A program made the position numbers and the translations under genes. A stretch of DNA of 64,000 nt from positions 62,804,463 through 62,868,462 of the forward strand of contig NC_133971.1 of NCBI RefSeq assembly GCF_031877795.1, given 5' to 3'. Under the pieces are notes generated by a model. That model was not told the DNA's origin. It did no database searches and saw only the letters and a list, made by a program, of their open reading frames with translations. This DNA is from Strix aluco. Taxonomy: Eukaryota > Chordata > Aves > Strigiformes > Strigidae. Shown here piece by piece: positions 23,401 through 36,094 of this stretch (position 1 is the stretch's first letter; each line of letters starts with the position of its first letter).

Positions 23401-26400
23401 CACCAGAAGCAAAGCAATAAGAACAACCAGCTTACTCTTAAGTAAGAAATGACAAAGATAAATCACAGCTGCACAGTTGGTTTTTGCCTTCCTAGAACAA
23501 GCAGGGGTAGGAAGCTGGAAGGCAATGTGGTCTTAGGTGTCTCTCTCCAGGACTGCTTAGCCCAAATCTCAGCTAGTCATGCCAGTAATGAGAAGTATCA
23601 GACTGTCTTGTCCAGGAGCTGAGAAACTAAGTTATATTTCTGCACCTAAAATTATCTCTAGGTTGATGGGCATTTATTCCTTGCACCAAATTATAAAAGC
23701 TGTTGATTTGAATGGCATGGGATTTGGGAATTTTGTTTGCTTGATCTTGAAGCATCTCTTAAGAAGCAAGTGTGAGATTTGCTGATCTTTGCCACCCACC
23801 ATGCTCTGACTGTGGCTGGTCAGGTGGATGTTTCAGGTGCCAGAGAAGATTTTCCCAGAAGAGGTGAAACTTCCAGGACATTTAGGCTGAGCAGCTCTTC
23901 CTGGCATGGTTTTTGCCAAATGTATTTGCAAACCTCACCAGGGTCCTGGCAAGCCTGCCCAGATCAGGCACGTCCAATTATGCACACACAGCAGCATCCA
24001 AAATAGGCCGCCCTTCCTGGCACATGGCTCTGCAGCGCTGAAAGCACTCTGAAGCTGCTCCACTGCAGACAGAGACTAACACCAATTTACTTTGATTAAC
24101 AGCCCTCCTGAGGTTTTCTGACAGAAATCTCTGCAGCAGCAGGTGTGAGGTGGTAATTTGGTGCAAGACCTCTGCTCTAGGGCATATTATGCATTAGCCT
24201 AACAGCTCTTTTCTAGAAGCACTTTTGGATCACTGGACGATGCTTACAGTGTGTCCTTTCTTGGCCAGCAGGTCTGTGTTCCTGCAATAGCAAGGCGTGC
24301 TCTGAAACAGCCAAGCTTCTAGCTGGCCTGCTGCTTTGAGGCCAGCTGCACAGTGCCCCAGCCATTCCTGCCCTCTTGCACCTGTTGATACCCCATCAAC
24401 AGGTTATCATATTCTAGTGATAAGGTGCATTTTGCCTTCAAACCAGGTGGAGGTTCCTCAGGCAGGACTTGAGGTAACCCACCTGTGACTTTGGTTGCCC
24501 CTAGAGCAGACGCGCCAGCTTAGCAGCTCTCTTGTCACTGAGGTTGTGTTTTAGCTAAGCCTGCAAGAGAAACCAAAATTCAGATGCTTCCTCCTCATTA
24601 ATCCCCCCATGTAATTGTGACAGGCAGTGGCTGAGGCTTCTCCAGAGTCACTGCCCCAGAAGGCTCGATACAATAAGATTTTAGTGGTAACTCCTGAACC
24701 ACTGACCAGAAGACCACTGTACACCGAAGCGTTAGTGATACACGTAACAGTTAACTGCAGGAGGCACAGGCCCGCACTGGGCTGCATGAGGTCGCAGGTC
24801 CAGTGTGGCCTCAGGTTCTGCTGTGCTGCAAGAATCCCTCAGCCGCAGGGCAGCCTCCCCCAGCTCATGGTGATGAGGGAGCCTGCAGGGAGCTCCCACT
24901 TGGCACTGACAATTACACCACCTGCATGGCCTTGCCTTTATCTAAAAGTGCAGCAAGTAGATTTCATTTGAACATTGTCTTTGTTTGACAGTAGGAATGA
25001 TGAATAGAGTTGTTTTCTTGTAAGAAAATTCTATAATGTCTCAAATGACCAACATGGGATAACCCTTCCATGGACTGAATCTGCACAGCACACTGCACAT
25101 GGGTTGGATCACTAGATGCTGCACAACTCAGGGTTGCCAGCATATGAAGGGATGTAACATTATCTGCAGTTCTCCTCCTTTGTAGTGTTAGCTCTAATAA
25201 AAAGCATGTAAAATGATACTTCAAAAAGTGCCTTTCTTACAGGGAACATGATAGACCAGCACCTCCTGGTGCAAAAGCACTGCTGTGCAGGCAAGAGTTT
25301 ACCACAGTAAACAAAAACCAAATAGCTCAACAGAACATGAAAGTTCACATTGAAAACTGAGTTCTACAGAGAGAAATGTCATTTTGCTGAGGTGAGACTG
25401 CTGCTGGACTATTTTAGCTTAGGCTTTTTTCATCACTGGCTCTAAACATCCCGTGGAAAGCCCATACCCTTCAAACTGAATTCATGCATTTACAGGCAAG
25501 CAAATTAAAAAAGAAAAAAAAATTTTTTTAAAAAAAATCCCTAAATAGTATTTGATAGTGCATTTGATCATAAAGCTAGAATGATCAGAAGAGATCTGCT
25601 GTGGTTGGCATGGGGCTAGCTAAAGACACCCAGTCTCAGAAGGAGAAGAATTAGCAGCAGCCTCCAGTGTTCTGATTTCAGCTCTTGCAGCCAGACAGTC
25701 TCGGAGACAGCTCGTGTGCATTTCCAGATGCTCTACCAACAACTCTCTGAAGGTGGTAGTGTTCTCTTCTCCAAAGAGCCAAGCAGGTGGGAGGAAAGAA
25801 AGTCCACAGAGGGAAGCCCTTGCAGAAGTTAATCTGCACTGTCCTGGTGAGCTGATAACTGTCCTGTTCATCTCAGTGAAGAAGGATCTCACTGTGGAGT
25901 GCTGAGGGCTCCTTCTCCCAGGCTGTTAACTCATTTATTCCTTCATTTATTCCTTTTTAGAGCAAAGTGAGGAAGGGACACAAAGATGCACGGGACACTG
26001 TGGTCACTGTCTCATTTTGTTGCTCCAAGGAGTGTTATTAGAAAAGGAGATCCTTCTGCTTGGGCCTGCCCACGTCCCAGGGAGGGGAAACTAAAAAATA
26101 AAGATTTTTTATTTACACCATCTGCACCGTCTGTTCTCATTATAGTGACTCGTGTAGGGACAGAAACACTGTATTTTGTGGAGGGAATTGGAAATGCATT
26201 CCACTTCATTCTTCATTTGCAAATGCCAGTTCTTGTTCCGAATAATCTCCACTGGATCTAGTATCCCACCAGCCAAGATGTGGCAACCCGCAGTTATGAG
26301 TTCTGAAAGCTGCCATGTCCCTTTAGTGTATTGGATGCAATTTGTGAAAAAGAACAACAACAAAAAAATAGAAGATTTTACTGGCAAACCTAAGGTAGGC

Positions 26401-29400
26401 AGGGAACCAAAGGTCTTAGGAAATCAAAGGTCCTAATTCATAGCAGGGCAGTACTTAAACTTGTCTTTTGAGAATCTCAGTTTTGTACATATCCTGCCTC
26501 AGACAGGAGGAAAAGTTTCTGTGAGTTGGTAATACCTGTGTGCAGTACTTTGTTGAAAAACATCCACAGTGACACTTGAAGGCCATGTACCATGTTATGA
26601 AAAACATCTTATGATGTGCATGGCATGAGAGGCTGTATCTGTGCAGCTGCTGACCTGGGATTACTTATTGTAAAACAATGAGACGCAGGACAGCTAAAGT
26701 TCTTAAATACCTGCTTGGTGGTTTATGTCCATGACTAGTCATGAAGCCACAAACAGGTCCAGATCTGTGATGTGGGCAGTAGCATGGGATCCATGATTGA
26801 TGAATGGATAATCGTGTTCTATGCTAATATTGGCAGAAAAATTACTTAATAGAGGAAGACTTTTCCAGATTTAAATTCTTATTCTTTATATTTTCTTACA
26901 TTTTCCTTGTGTTGCACAGCACATGAAGTTACTTCTTAAGCTTTAGTAACGAGCCTCCAACTGTGCATACTGATCCATATTATCAACAGCTGGTCAGAGA
27001 CATGGTGACAGCAATATCCGTTCAAAGCACATGATTCTGTGGATACCGAGATGGCCAATAAAGCTGAGCTGCTGCTACTTGCGTTTTGTTTTGGAAGAAG
27101 CAGCAGGGCAGGAAAAAAACAAGTATCTTAATGCTAAAGTCCTTCAGGCTGCTTCAGATGGAGCAACCATGGCCAAAGACCAGGGAAAAACCCTGCCCTT
27201 GTGATGAGATGTGGGCTTAAAGTTTGCCAGTCAGAGTGATGTTTCCACTGTTAATTTTCTACCATTAAAATATGTCAGTTTGTGAAAGGACACCAAGCAT
27301 TGAGAGGACAGGATATACTTTATTAACAATTATTCACTTGTCATCTTAAATAAAAGAAGACAAAATACAAAATTTAGCTGGAAGGTAGGTTGTTAGTGTA
27401 AGACTAAGATATGCCAGATATAAAATAGGTTTTCACGTCTTTGCTTACCAGCTCAGCCACTGATCTGAAATCAAACCAAACAAAGCCTTGTGATGCTGGC
27501 ATCTAAGTGCCATTCCAGGAAGCAGCTTGAGATGGAGACAGGAATTTAACTTAATCATATTCAGAAAACAAAGAAGCAGAAATTACAGCATCACTGGAGT
27601 CACTGAGGTATTTTGAGCTGCTTTCTCAGAGTCTTAATAAAAGATGGATAAACAGGTTCCAAAAATATGTGAAACCACCACACCTAAACCCTAGCCCATT
27701 CCTAGCATTAAAATGTTAAATTAAACGAAATGTTTTCAAAGACTTTGAAATGTTTGGTGATTATTTATGTGATGGCAGTGCCTTCAAGCCCAGACAAAAT
27801 CAAGGCCCCGCTGACCATGCACAGCTCTTGCCACTTAAGGGCTTCACTTTCAAAAATGCTAGTGTGCTGCATCTTTTAAAATTGGGCTACTGGCTGTACT
27901 GACTTGAGTAGGCTTCAGAGGACCATTCTTAGACACTGACAGACTTTTAACTCCTTCCCCCATATCTTCCACCCCACCCCACTTTCTTTCTAAATGCATT
28001 TTCCTTATGTTAAAGGTGATTCCAGGCCTGCCGTGGTGCAGCAAGAGAGGTAGCAGCAGTGTGGGGTCTCTTCTTGGTCCCTGCTGGGGCTGGCAGCGCT
28101 GCTGGGGTTCTGGCACTGCTTCAGCCCAGAGGACAACCTGGGGCACTAGGGGACATTTTGGCAGGTACCTGGAGCCTCTCCGTTTCTAAGAAGCACCCAC
28201 AATTATGGATAAAGATGGGTTATGCCTTCAGAGGCTGCAAGACCTCTGCTCTATTTCTAAAAAGCAAGCTACCAGCATATCCCCAAGTTATATAAACCAG
28301 GGCTGAATTTTTTGCATGCTTGTTAGAGTACTCTGGGCCTGAAATGGAGTTTAACAACCCCCCTGCCCCGCCCAAGTACTAGCCGAAAGACAGTTTTCAT
28401 TCAGGTCATGTGCCTCTGACATCCATTTGTTGTGGGGTACCTGTGAATTACCATGTTACCAGACTTTGCTAGCATGATTAAGTATAAAACGTTGTTGTCT
28501 GTGAGAGAAGGGAGTTGCATGCATGCCTGAGTACTGGCTGATGAAATTTCAAGCTGTACACCTCCACAAGGTAGCTCAGGTAGTGATTTTCCAAGGAGGG
28601 GGGAAGGCTGTTTGCTGTTTTCCCTTGTGTGACACTCTGCAGTGGTCCTTGTGGTGGCTGGCTGGGTACGGCAGCTATGCAGGAGCAGAAGCGTGGCCCT
28701 GGCATCTCTATTACCCCACAGTCAATAAACACTGTGCTTTCTAAACCTTTGCAGATCATCTACCTGACTTTCTCCATGAAGATAACCCCCAAGCCACATT
28801 AAACAACTAGTACGTGGGAAAATTTTGTGTGAGTTCCCAGAAGTTTTGTAGACGCAATAAGGGTAAAATAAATTGACTGATTAGATTCATTTTACCCACT
28901 TAGCTCGAATGTGGGGGCAAAGGTTACTTTACCACAAGTGTTTATCTTGCTACTTATGATTCAGCTTGCCAACTGTCGCCATATGACCAGGACAAATTTA
29001 TTCTCATAACTAGAGAAGAATTAATATCAGTCAGATGTCTAAAAATCTCGTTTGCTCTTCTAATGCACATCCCCAGCATGGAAAGCTGCTGAATTGAATG
29101 GCCTGTTTGCTTTCTGCTTCCCCCATGGACTTTTTAACTTCCTCTTCAGAAGAGCTAAACAAACTGCTTGATGCATTTAGTGCTGAAATCAAAAACCTAG
29201 TATGGAGGGTGAGTAGTTTGCTAAATGTCCTGGAGGGCCTTGGTTGTGCTCATTGACTTAATGTTGGCTGTAACCGTCAGGTTGGAGCCATGCATATGTA
29301 TCCGAGGCTTAAATAACCCAAGTCTCACGGAGCCTGTCTTTGGTTACTGCTTTGCATATTCAGTTTGTAAGTGGAGGCTGCTCAGAAGTCACTGCTGTAT

Positions 29401-30470
29401 GCCTGGACCAGCCGAGCCACCACCGGTGCATCAACTGTCAGGGCAAGAAGAGGATCTGGACCTGGAGGAGAGACCTTCAAATGCCTGACTTTGCTCCAGC
29501 ACTGCTCACAGCAGCCTGCAGAGGCCTGGCCGTATTGCCTGTGACCCAGTAAACCTCAGCCCTGACACAAGCAGCCTAGTGTGTCAGCAAGACCCAAGAT
29601 CTGTTCTAATTTTAAACAGTCCCCCCCCAAATACATAAATAAAAAAACGTTGAAAGAAAAATGTCATCAGAAACCATCCTGAAACAGATAGTGAAAAGTT
29701 TTCTTCCTGATGCATGCAAAGTCAATCAGCATGTTACTAAATACATGCCAGGAGACATCATCATAATAGGAACAATCAGGTCATTTGAGTAGCCAAATAT
29801 GCTTTTATGCCATATTTGTTTACCTTGTAGAGTGTATCCGTGATATGCATGTAAATGCCAAAGTCTATTTCTTTTTAAGCATAGTAATCCCTCCTCCCCT
29901 CAGCTATCAGTGTAGTTCCCTGTTTGTACCTGTCAAGATTGCTGAAACTTACAACTGTTGGTTTAAGCAAATGCGCAGTCCTTCACCAACAGGAATATCC
30001 TGTTTAGGGGAATGCTCTAAGGTGCCAGTTATATAAACTTAGCTGTCTACTGTCACAACAGACTACTCCATGAAAAAAATGAAGAGGCATTGTAACTAAG
30101 GGAGCCCCTTACTAGAAATCTAACCATTTGTCTAAGAAGACACACTGGTTTTTCTCTATTAACATGGGCTGCAAATGATTGATTCCCAGTTATCTGCTGG
30201 CAGTGGAGAAAGACCCCTCTCTGTGTGAAGAAGCTGGGAATGTACAACAGCATACAAGTGCAAATGAAGGCAGTCAAACGTGAGACCTCTGACAAGTCTG
30301 GTTGTCGATCGAGCAGCAGTTTATCAGGGGAACAGGCCAGTGCATAAGCACAGTCCCAGTAATTACACTCAGTCCTATGACAAACAGACTTCAGCCTAAG
30401 CATGCAAAGTGAGTGGGAACAGGGAAGTGATCTTTGTTCCTCTTCTCGCTGTAGGAAGCTGAGATGCAGG
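17425..30470. other. Non-coding DNA, no gene recognised
   Basis: Thirteen kilobases without a supportable gene. Seen: an A-rich run with AAAAACAAAAAAACAAAAAA at about 17608-17634; a T17 run at 20018-20034; a three-fold TTTTACAGG-like repeat at about 22401-22425; an A/T-only quasi-palindrome (A9 then T7 then A8) at about 25512-25540; a short C8 run at 29622-29629. Open frames up to 134 codons carry no recognised motif. Confidence 0.5.
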
Positions 30471-30474
30471 GAAG

Positions 30475-30600
30475 TTCTGGCACTGATTCAGCAAGGTGCT
30501 TAAGTTTGTACTTAGTTTTTAAACCCTGAAACGCGTGGGTGGGAGCTGGCTCCGTGAAGTCAAAGGCAAAACTCACATGAAGTAGGATTTTGCCTTCTCT
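30475..30600. repeat. Probable ancient amniote repeat
   Basis: CTGATTCAGCAAGGTGCTTA near 30482 followed by AGTTTGTACTTAGTTTTTAA is close to the 'gattcagcaaagtgcttaagcacatgcttaa' phrase that is frequent in reptile and bird genomes. A degraded 'tgaagtcaaaggcaaaactcaca' part follows near 30556. Family name not assigned. Confidence 0.5.
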
Positions 30601-30611
30601 GACTATGAAAG

Positions 30612-30722
30612 TGTTTTGGGAGGGAAATAGCTTGCTTCAGGTCACCCTGGGAGTCTGTGGCAGAGCTGGAAATTGATGCCAGGTCTCCAGAGTTCCAAAC
30701 TATGCCTTAACCTCTTTGTAAC
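30612..30722 (+). repeat. MIR-like SINE fragment
   Basis: GCTTCAGGTCACCCTGGGAG, then TCTGTGGCAGAGCTGGAAAT, then TGATGCCAGGTCTCCAGAGT and CTATGCCTTAACC follow the order of the MIR SINE (core and 3' part: 'aaggtcacacag ... ggcagagc ... gaacccaggtct ... cctaacc'). The match is by remembered consensus, with many substitutions, as expected for a repeat that predates the amniote radiation. Confidence 0.6.
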
Positions 30723-31063
30723 TTACTGCACACTTCTTCCCAAAACATCATTGGACATACTTACATACACCAGATATCCCTGAATGACTACAAGTCTGCC
30801 ACTTCTTTTGGCCAGCTTTGGAGGGTAAGATGAAAAATACAGCTTTTATTTCATCCTCCAAGTGGTTTAAATAAGATACAAGCCTGAATGCGTGCTCATG
30901 GAGGATTGTGTTGTGTGATATGCATCATTGCAGGATCTCTTTTTTTATGTATCAGCAGAGCATACAGCGGAAAGCCAAGAACTATGGCATGGCACTGGCT
31001 TATGTAGGTAGCCTATTGCTGTATTGATCTTCTTTCCTAGGTTTCTAAAGCTGGAAGGCACGA

Positions 31064-31894
31064 ATGTGCTGGGGTTGCTCAGAGATTTCCTCCAGCACCA
31101 GCTGCACCACGCAGCCAGCTCTGTGCATCGATTTGTTTACTCAGCTTGACTGGGACCGAAACCGATGCCGCCAGCCTGAGCTGGCAGAGCACCCCGCCTC
31201 GGGTGATGGTCAGCAGGGGCTGGCGGCGCCCGCCTTGGCAAGGGGAAAGGTGCCGATGCTCATAAAACGCCTTGGCACGGCCCCCGGCGGTCGCGTCTGG
31301 CCGTGGGGCTGCCGGTGGTGCGCGGGCAGGGCAGGAGAACAGCCCGGCCGAGCCTCCCCCCCGGGAGCCGCGGGCGGAGGAACCGCCGCGGCCGGGAGGC
31401 TCCGCCGCCACCGCCCGGCGCCGCCGCTGCGGGCCCTGCTGTGCCCCGCCGGCGCGGAGCAGCGGCTCCCGAAGGGCTCACGGCTCCCCGCGGCCAGCCG
31501 CACCGCATCGCTGGTGCTGAGGTGTTGCCTCCTGTCACCCTCCAGCGTCTCCCGGCTTTTCGCGATGACTGTCTTGGCAGGAGGAGCGCTCCGCCGCCGC
31601 TCCCCGCCCGGGCGCGCTGCCCGCTGCCCGCCGTGGCCCGGCGTAGCCGGCAGTCCTCACGGTGGCACTAGAAAACAATTAATCAGGGCTCGACAAGCCC
31701 ATGGGCTGCTGCTGCTGCTGCTCTTGGGCTGCCGAGCCTCTGCAGCTTCGCTGGTACCGGCTCGGCCAGATCGGCATTCGCACTCGGGTTGTATCACCTT
31801 CCTCTGTCAGCAGCAAGAGACTTTTAGGGCGAAGTCTGCACCTACTCTAAAACCCACTTACGCTTCTGGAATATCTCAGTATTTCTGGGCTTGA
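31064..31894 (+). other. Open frame through a CpG island, coding status doubtful
   Basis: A 276-codon plus-strand frame starts with an ATG at 31064 and ends at 31894. The predicted protein is rich in Arg, Ala, Pro and Gly and has a seven-leucine run encoded by CTG repeats near 31707. Five other frames of about 80-120 codons overlap it on both strands, which is what very GC-rich DNA gives by chance. No domain is recognisable. If transcribed, it is more likely a non-coding RNA or an unrelated first exon than a protein gene. Confidence 0.2.
31190..31660. promoter_or_regulatory. Isolated CpG island, candidate promoter or enhancer
   Basis: Base composition changes abruptly from AT-leaning flanks to very GC-rich, CpG-dense DNA between about 31190 and 31660, with many CGG, GCC and CCGCGG words, then returns to AT-rich sequence by 31670. 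A TATA-like CTCATAAAACG lies at 31259-31269 on the plus strand. The island is about 10 kb beyond the 3' end of KLF4 and not part of any gene I can recognise. In vertebrates such orphan islands often mark promoters of non-coding RNAs or developmental enhancers; that role here is inference. Confidence 0.55.
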
Positions 31895-34800
31895 CAGATG
31901 TGAATGCTGCCTGATCTGTTAATGCTCGCTAAAAGGCTTTCATCCAGCTTCCAAGTACCAGAAAGCGGTACCTCATACTAATGCCTTCTTTCATGTTCTC
32001 GCAGCAATACTTCATCTTGTTTGCCTTGTATATAGTTTTAAAAGGAAAGAAACAAAACCCAACCACACACAACCCAACAACTCAAACATCTGGAAACATG
32101 ATTATTCTCAGCATTCAATTAGTACTGTGGTTATTCCCTCCTGAAAATCAGCATATGGGTTTTCCCACCTTCCTTTGTTTGTTGCTGAAGCTTCAGATGA
32201 GCCGAATTCTGCTCATGTGGCCTTTAGAAACCAGGGGCAGCTGCGTCTCTGTAGGGCCTGAGTCAGCCAGGTAATAAAACACATGAGCAGTACCTGGTGG
32301 ATGACAAACAAACCCTGGGTTACATATGTGCCTGCTAAAACAGAATGTGAGGAGAACACAAACACAACCAAAGGTTTTCACAAATGACTGACTGTGTTGG
32401 AGGTCCTGGAGACTGAGAGTGCTATGAGGTATGTGCAGTTATGGAGGTGGCTGATTACTCTGCTTTTGAAGATCCAGGCTTTTTTACAAGATGATGTTCA
32501 AGCATCAAAACAGTGTAGCTATCATTTCTTTCTGAAATGGGAGAAACAAACCACTCTCAAAAAGAGAAAAGGGCCATTTCCTCCAAAAGGAATGTGTATC
32601 GTGTTCATGTTGGCTGTAGGTGGCAGTGCCATGGGACTCACACCTCTGCACATCCTCCAAAGGCCTACCTAAGATGTATACCAGTCAGCCCTGGGGAGGA
32701 GGATGACTTCTCTGCTGAAGGGAGGCAGTCTCTAAGAGCCAGCTCTTATTTCTAAACACCTGAGCATGAATATGGCCCCCTAAGTACTGCCATGCCAGGC
32801 ACCACTGCACTGGTCGCCCGCTTGAGTCAGGAAGCATCTTCAGGACAGTCATTGTAGCTGGTGCACAACCTGCTCAGATCTGTTTGTATATTTATAGGAA
32901 AGCAGAGTTTCCCTCACCTGGTGCTGCAGAAGGCATCTGCGCTGGCCTGAGCCCTGTTGAATTCAGGCTCCTGCTGGGACAGAGCTGACTGGTGTAACTG
33001 GCAAGACTCAACTTTTTTTTTGCGCTCCAACTTCCAGCGCAAATCTGTGCTTGACCTGTCATCGACTTGTCCTCACAGTCCTTCAGGTCAGCTCTGCAGA
33101 ACACCCACAACCATCATACCAGATACCAGAAAGACATTTCAGTGTGAAATACTCCACAGAGGAGGGTACAGTCACCTTCCTTTAGAGGATGGGACACGAG
33201 TCACACATGGAGGGGAGGTGAGCAGTCTCAGCTCATGCTGCTGGCTCCTAGAAAGCTCCAGCCTCCCCCCAGTGCTGATTCTCCTCCTGCAAACCCTGGA
33301 CTGAATGAATGCGCTGGCCTTTCCAGGAGCCCTGGCTATACAAATATAAGAAAAATAGCAAGCTACTCTCTCATGGGGACTCAGTACTTCCCCATTTAGG
33401 GTTAGTGTGCATGTGTTAGTGCCCTTTCAGCCTACCGCTAGTTATGCAACTGGTGCCTGGGTAAGCGAGGAAGGCAGAAGCATGCCTCAGGGTCCTCAGT
33501 CAGGTGTCAAATCCAACCATCCCAAAAGTGCCTGCTTCCCTGCTGCTACCCCTGCCACCCACACACCTGGCTGCAAGTCAGGTGCTGCGATCCTACACAC
33601 CAGGGTAGTGGATGTGTGAGCATACAGCCTTAACAAGACTATATTTCCCCACTCACATGTACGTGAAAAGATACAGCATTGCAAAAGCAGTGTTTAATTG
33701 CAAAGCACAAATCCCTTCCAAAAACAGAGATTAACTTTTTTTTTTCTCTGCCAAGAACATATGTATTTTGTATAGATTTAATTACATGATACAAGAAAGG
33801 AAAGAAGATTTGCCCAGATACTATGGTGATGAGTGCCATGGAAATGCCTATAAATAAATAAAAACACAGAGCAAAACCAGACATCTGCAGCAGAGTATGG
33901 AAAAATAAAACCCCAACCAAACCCAAACCAACCAACCAACCAAACAAACCTGCCTGGAGTTTTCCACACAGTCCGTCATTTTAAAGAAAGAAAAGCTCAC
34001 TACTGCCTCTTTCTGACATAGGCCCCAGTGCTCATTTGGACTCACTCCTTCTGTCACCCTCAAGAATCACAAGGTGGGCACACATTTATTTGCATTCTCC
34101 AGTCTCTCCTTCCTGCTGCTGCTGTGAATCCTCATCAGCTGAGAACTTGTTTGTGCATAGTAAATAATGAGGCTCTGGAGTGCTGGGAACCTTGTGAACT
34201 TTTATGTCATTTGAATTTGGAGAAAGAATTGAGCTTTCACACACACCCCAAGTTGAAAATCCTGTCCATGTTATACGTTTTCTTCATTGCAACAAAGGAA
34301 ATAAGATGAAGCCCTACAGGGCCTTGAATGGTGATGTGTGGCTTGCTTTATCATTGCATCTAATAGACATGGAGAGCACCTGCCAAGCTGCTCAGTGAGG
34401 TCCCCTTGCCACTTGATTTCCAATTCCTCTTGTCATGTTTTTGAGCCTTTCATCTCAATTCCTCTGTCCAGCAATGTGGTTTGCGATTTCACTTGAGCCA
34501 TGGAACTCTAAGGGCTGGATCTTAATGTACAGTACCCAGCCATGGAGTGAGAGCTCGACCTCCCAAACAAAACTATTAGCTTGGCTGTTTCATATATCAA
34601 GTTTTATATATGATGCACATCTGCAGAGGACGAGATTTCATTTCTGTCTTATGCTGCTGTGCTCCCTAGTGCGATGCATTCACGGACAGTCAATATTTGC
34701 TTAAATGACTAACTTGGGCAGAGTTATTAAATATAAATTCTGGCACCTTATATTTAGCACAAAATAAAATGCTGGGAGAAGCCAGTCACAGAAAACCTCT

Positions 34801-35995
34801 GACCTACCCAGTGGTTTGGGCAATAATTGAATTGTTCATTTGCTCTGTATTCTCCCATAACCCCTCTCTCCCTGCCTTCCTCCCCTTCTCCTTTGACTCT
34901 TTCACACATGGCTTCCAGTTTTGGACCATGACAATTCAGATCTTAAACTTTTTCAAAGTGCTACCTATTTTATAATGCTTTGGATTTGCCTATGCGGTTC
35001 ATTTGCGTAGCCCCAAATCAGCATAAAACCTAACCTCATCTCACCAAGGGGATCTGCCTGTAACCATCCGAATCTGGTTTGCTAATGAAGTAGTCGGATT
35101 CCCAGACAGCTAAGACACACCTTGATCACTTCTTAGAAAGCAAATTCTCTCACCTGGAATGAATTTCAGTACCCAGTACAAAGGCACACCATTTTTTTGA
35201 CACTTGCTCTGGGACACAACAACAGGGAAAGATATGCAGAAAAAGGGTTTTGAAAGTGTAATCAAAAAGAAAAATCTGGAGTTAATATTGGGAAAGTTAG
35301 ATTTGGACCAATAAACACTGATGTGGTCAGCTTCCCTTTCCGTGTAACAATAACGTAGCTATGGCAAATATGCAAACCCAACAATTATTAACAATGTCTT
35401 AGTAATAAATGTGTACAAATAAATAATGAGTAATTCCAACCCATGTGGATGTTTGGGTACATGAGGTGGAAGATGTTTTAACCAACAGTGTTACATCTTG
35501 CTAAGATTCATGAATCCAAAGAAGATTGTGAAAAGTAGGGGTTTTTCTGTTTTGAAAATGTGAAGAAACACCCATCCTTAAACAAAAAAACCTGATGGTG
35601 GAGGGCTTCTCAGATGTTCCAGCGATTAAAAAACCAGTAAGCCAAAACATCTTTCAAATATTGACTGAAATATTGTACTATGCTAAATTCTCCTGGCATT
35701 CTTCCAGTGTACAACAGACTAGATGAACTCATCCATATGTAAAAATGTACATATGTAAAAAGCTCATTTACTTTCTCTTCCCAAATTCATTAAAAAATAC
35801 AAACGAACTTGACTCTTTCCAGCCTTTGGCAGTAAACAACAAAATCAAGGCTGATGTAGAGCAGAAGATTAGATCCTTCCCTTCTCTGTAGTATGTAGGA
35901 AAGAGGAAATGGCAGGAATCTGGAAGCTAGCAGCCTCAGAAACTACAGAAGGAAATACTTTGTTCTCCTCTCCCTCTCCCTCTATTTTTAGGCTA
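31895..35995. other. Non-coding DNA, no gene recognised
   Basis: No supportable gene. A simple AACC/AAAC-rich repeat is listed at 33911-33950. Remaining sequence is AT-leaning with chance frames up to 115 codons. Confidence 0.5.
33911..33950. repeat. AACC/AAAC simple repeat
   Basis: Imperfect short tandem repeat with the core CAAACCAACCAACCAACCAA around 33924-33943. Purine/pyrimidine asymmetric, probably a slippage product. Confidence 0.8.
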
Positions 35996-36002
35996 GTTCA
36001 TA

Positions 36003-36090
36003 ATTAACTGTGGAATTCCTTGCCACAAGGTCTCTCTGAAGCCAGAAGCTCAGGAAGGCATCAAAGAGGATCAAATATCTATTGAGTAAG
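36003..36090 (+). mobile_element. Ancient CR1/L3-like LINE fragment (tentative)
   Basis: ACTGTGGAATTCCTTGCCAC followed by AAGGTCTCTCTGAAGCC and GGCATCAAAGAGGATCAAAT resembles the 3' end of old CR1/L3-type LINEs ('gtggaactcattgccacaggat ... aaaagaattaga'), where the words encode the W-N-x-L-P-like end of the reverse transcriptase ORF. Divergence is high and no open frame survives, so the assignment is tentative. Confidence 0.4.
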
Positions 36091-36094
36091 TGGA

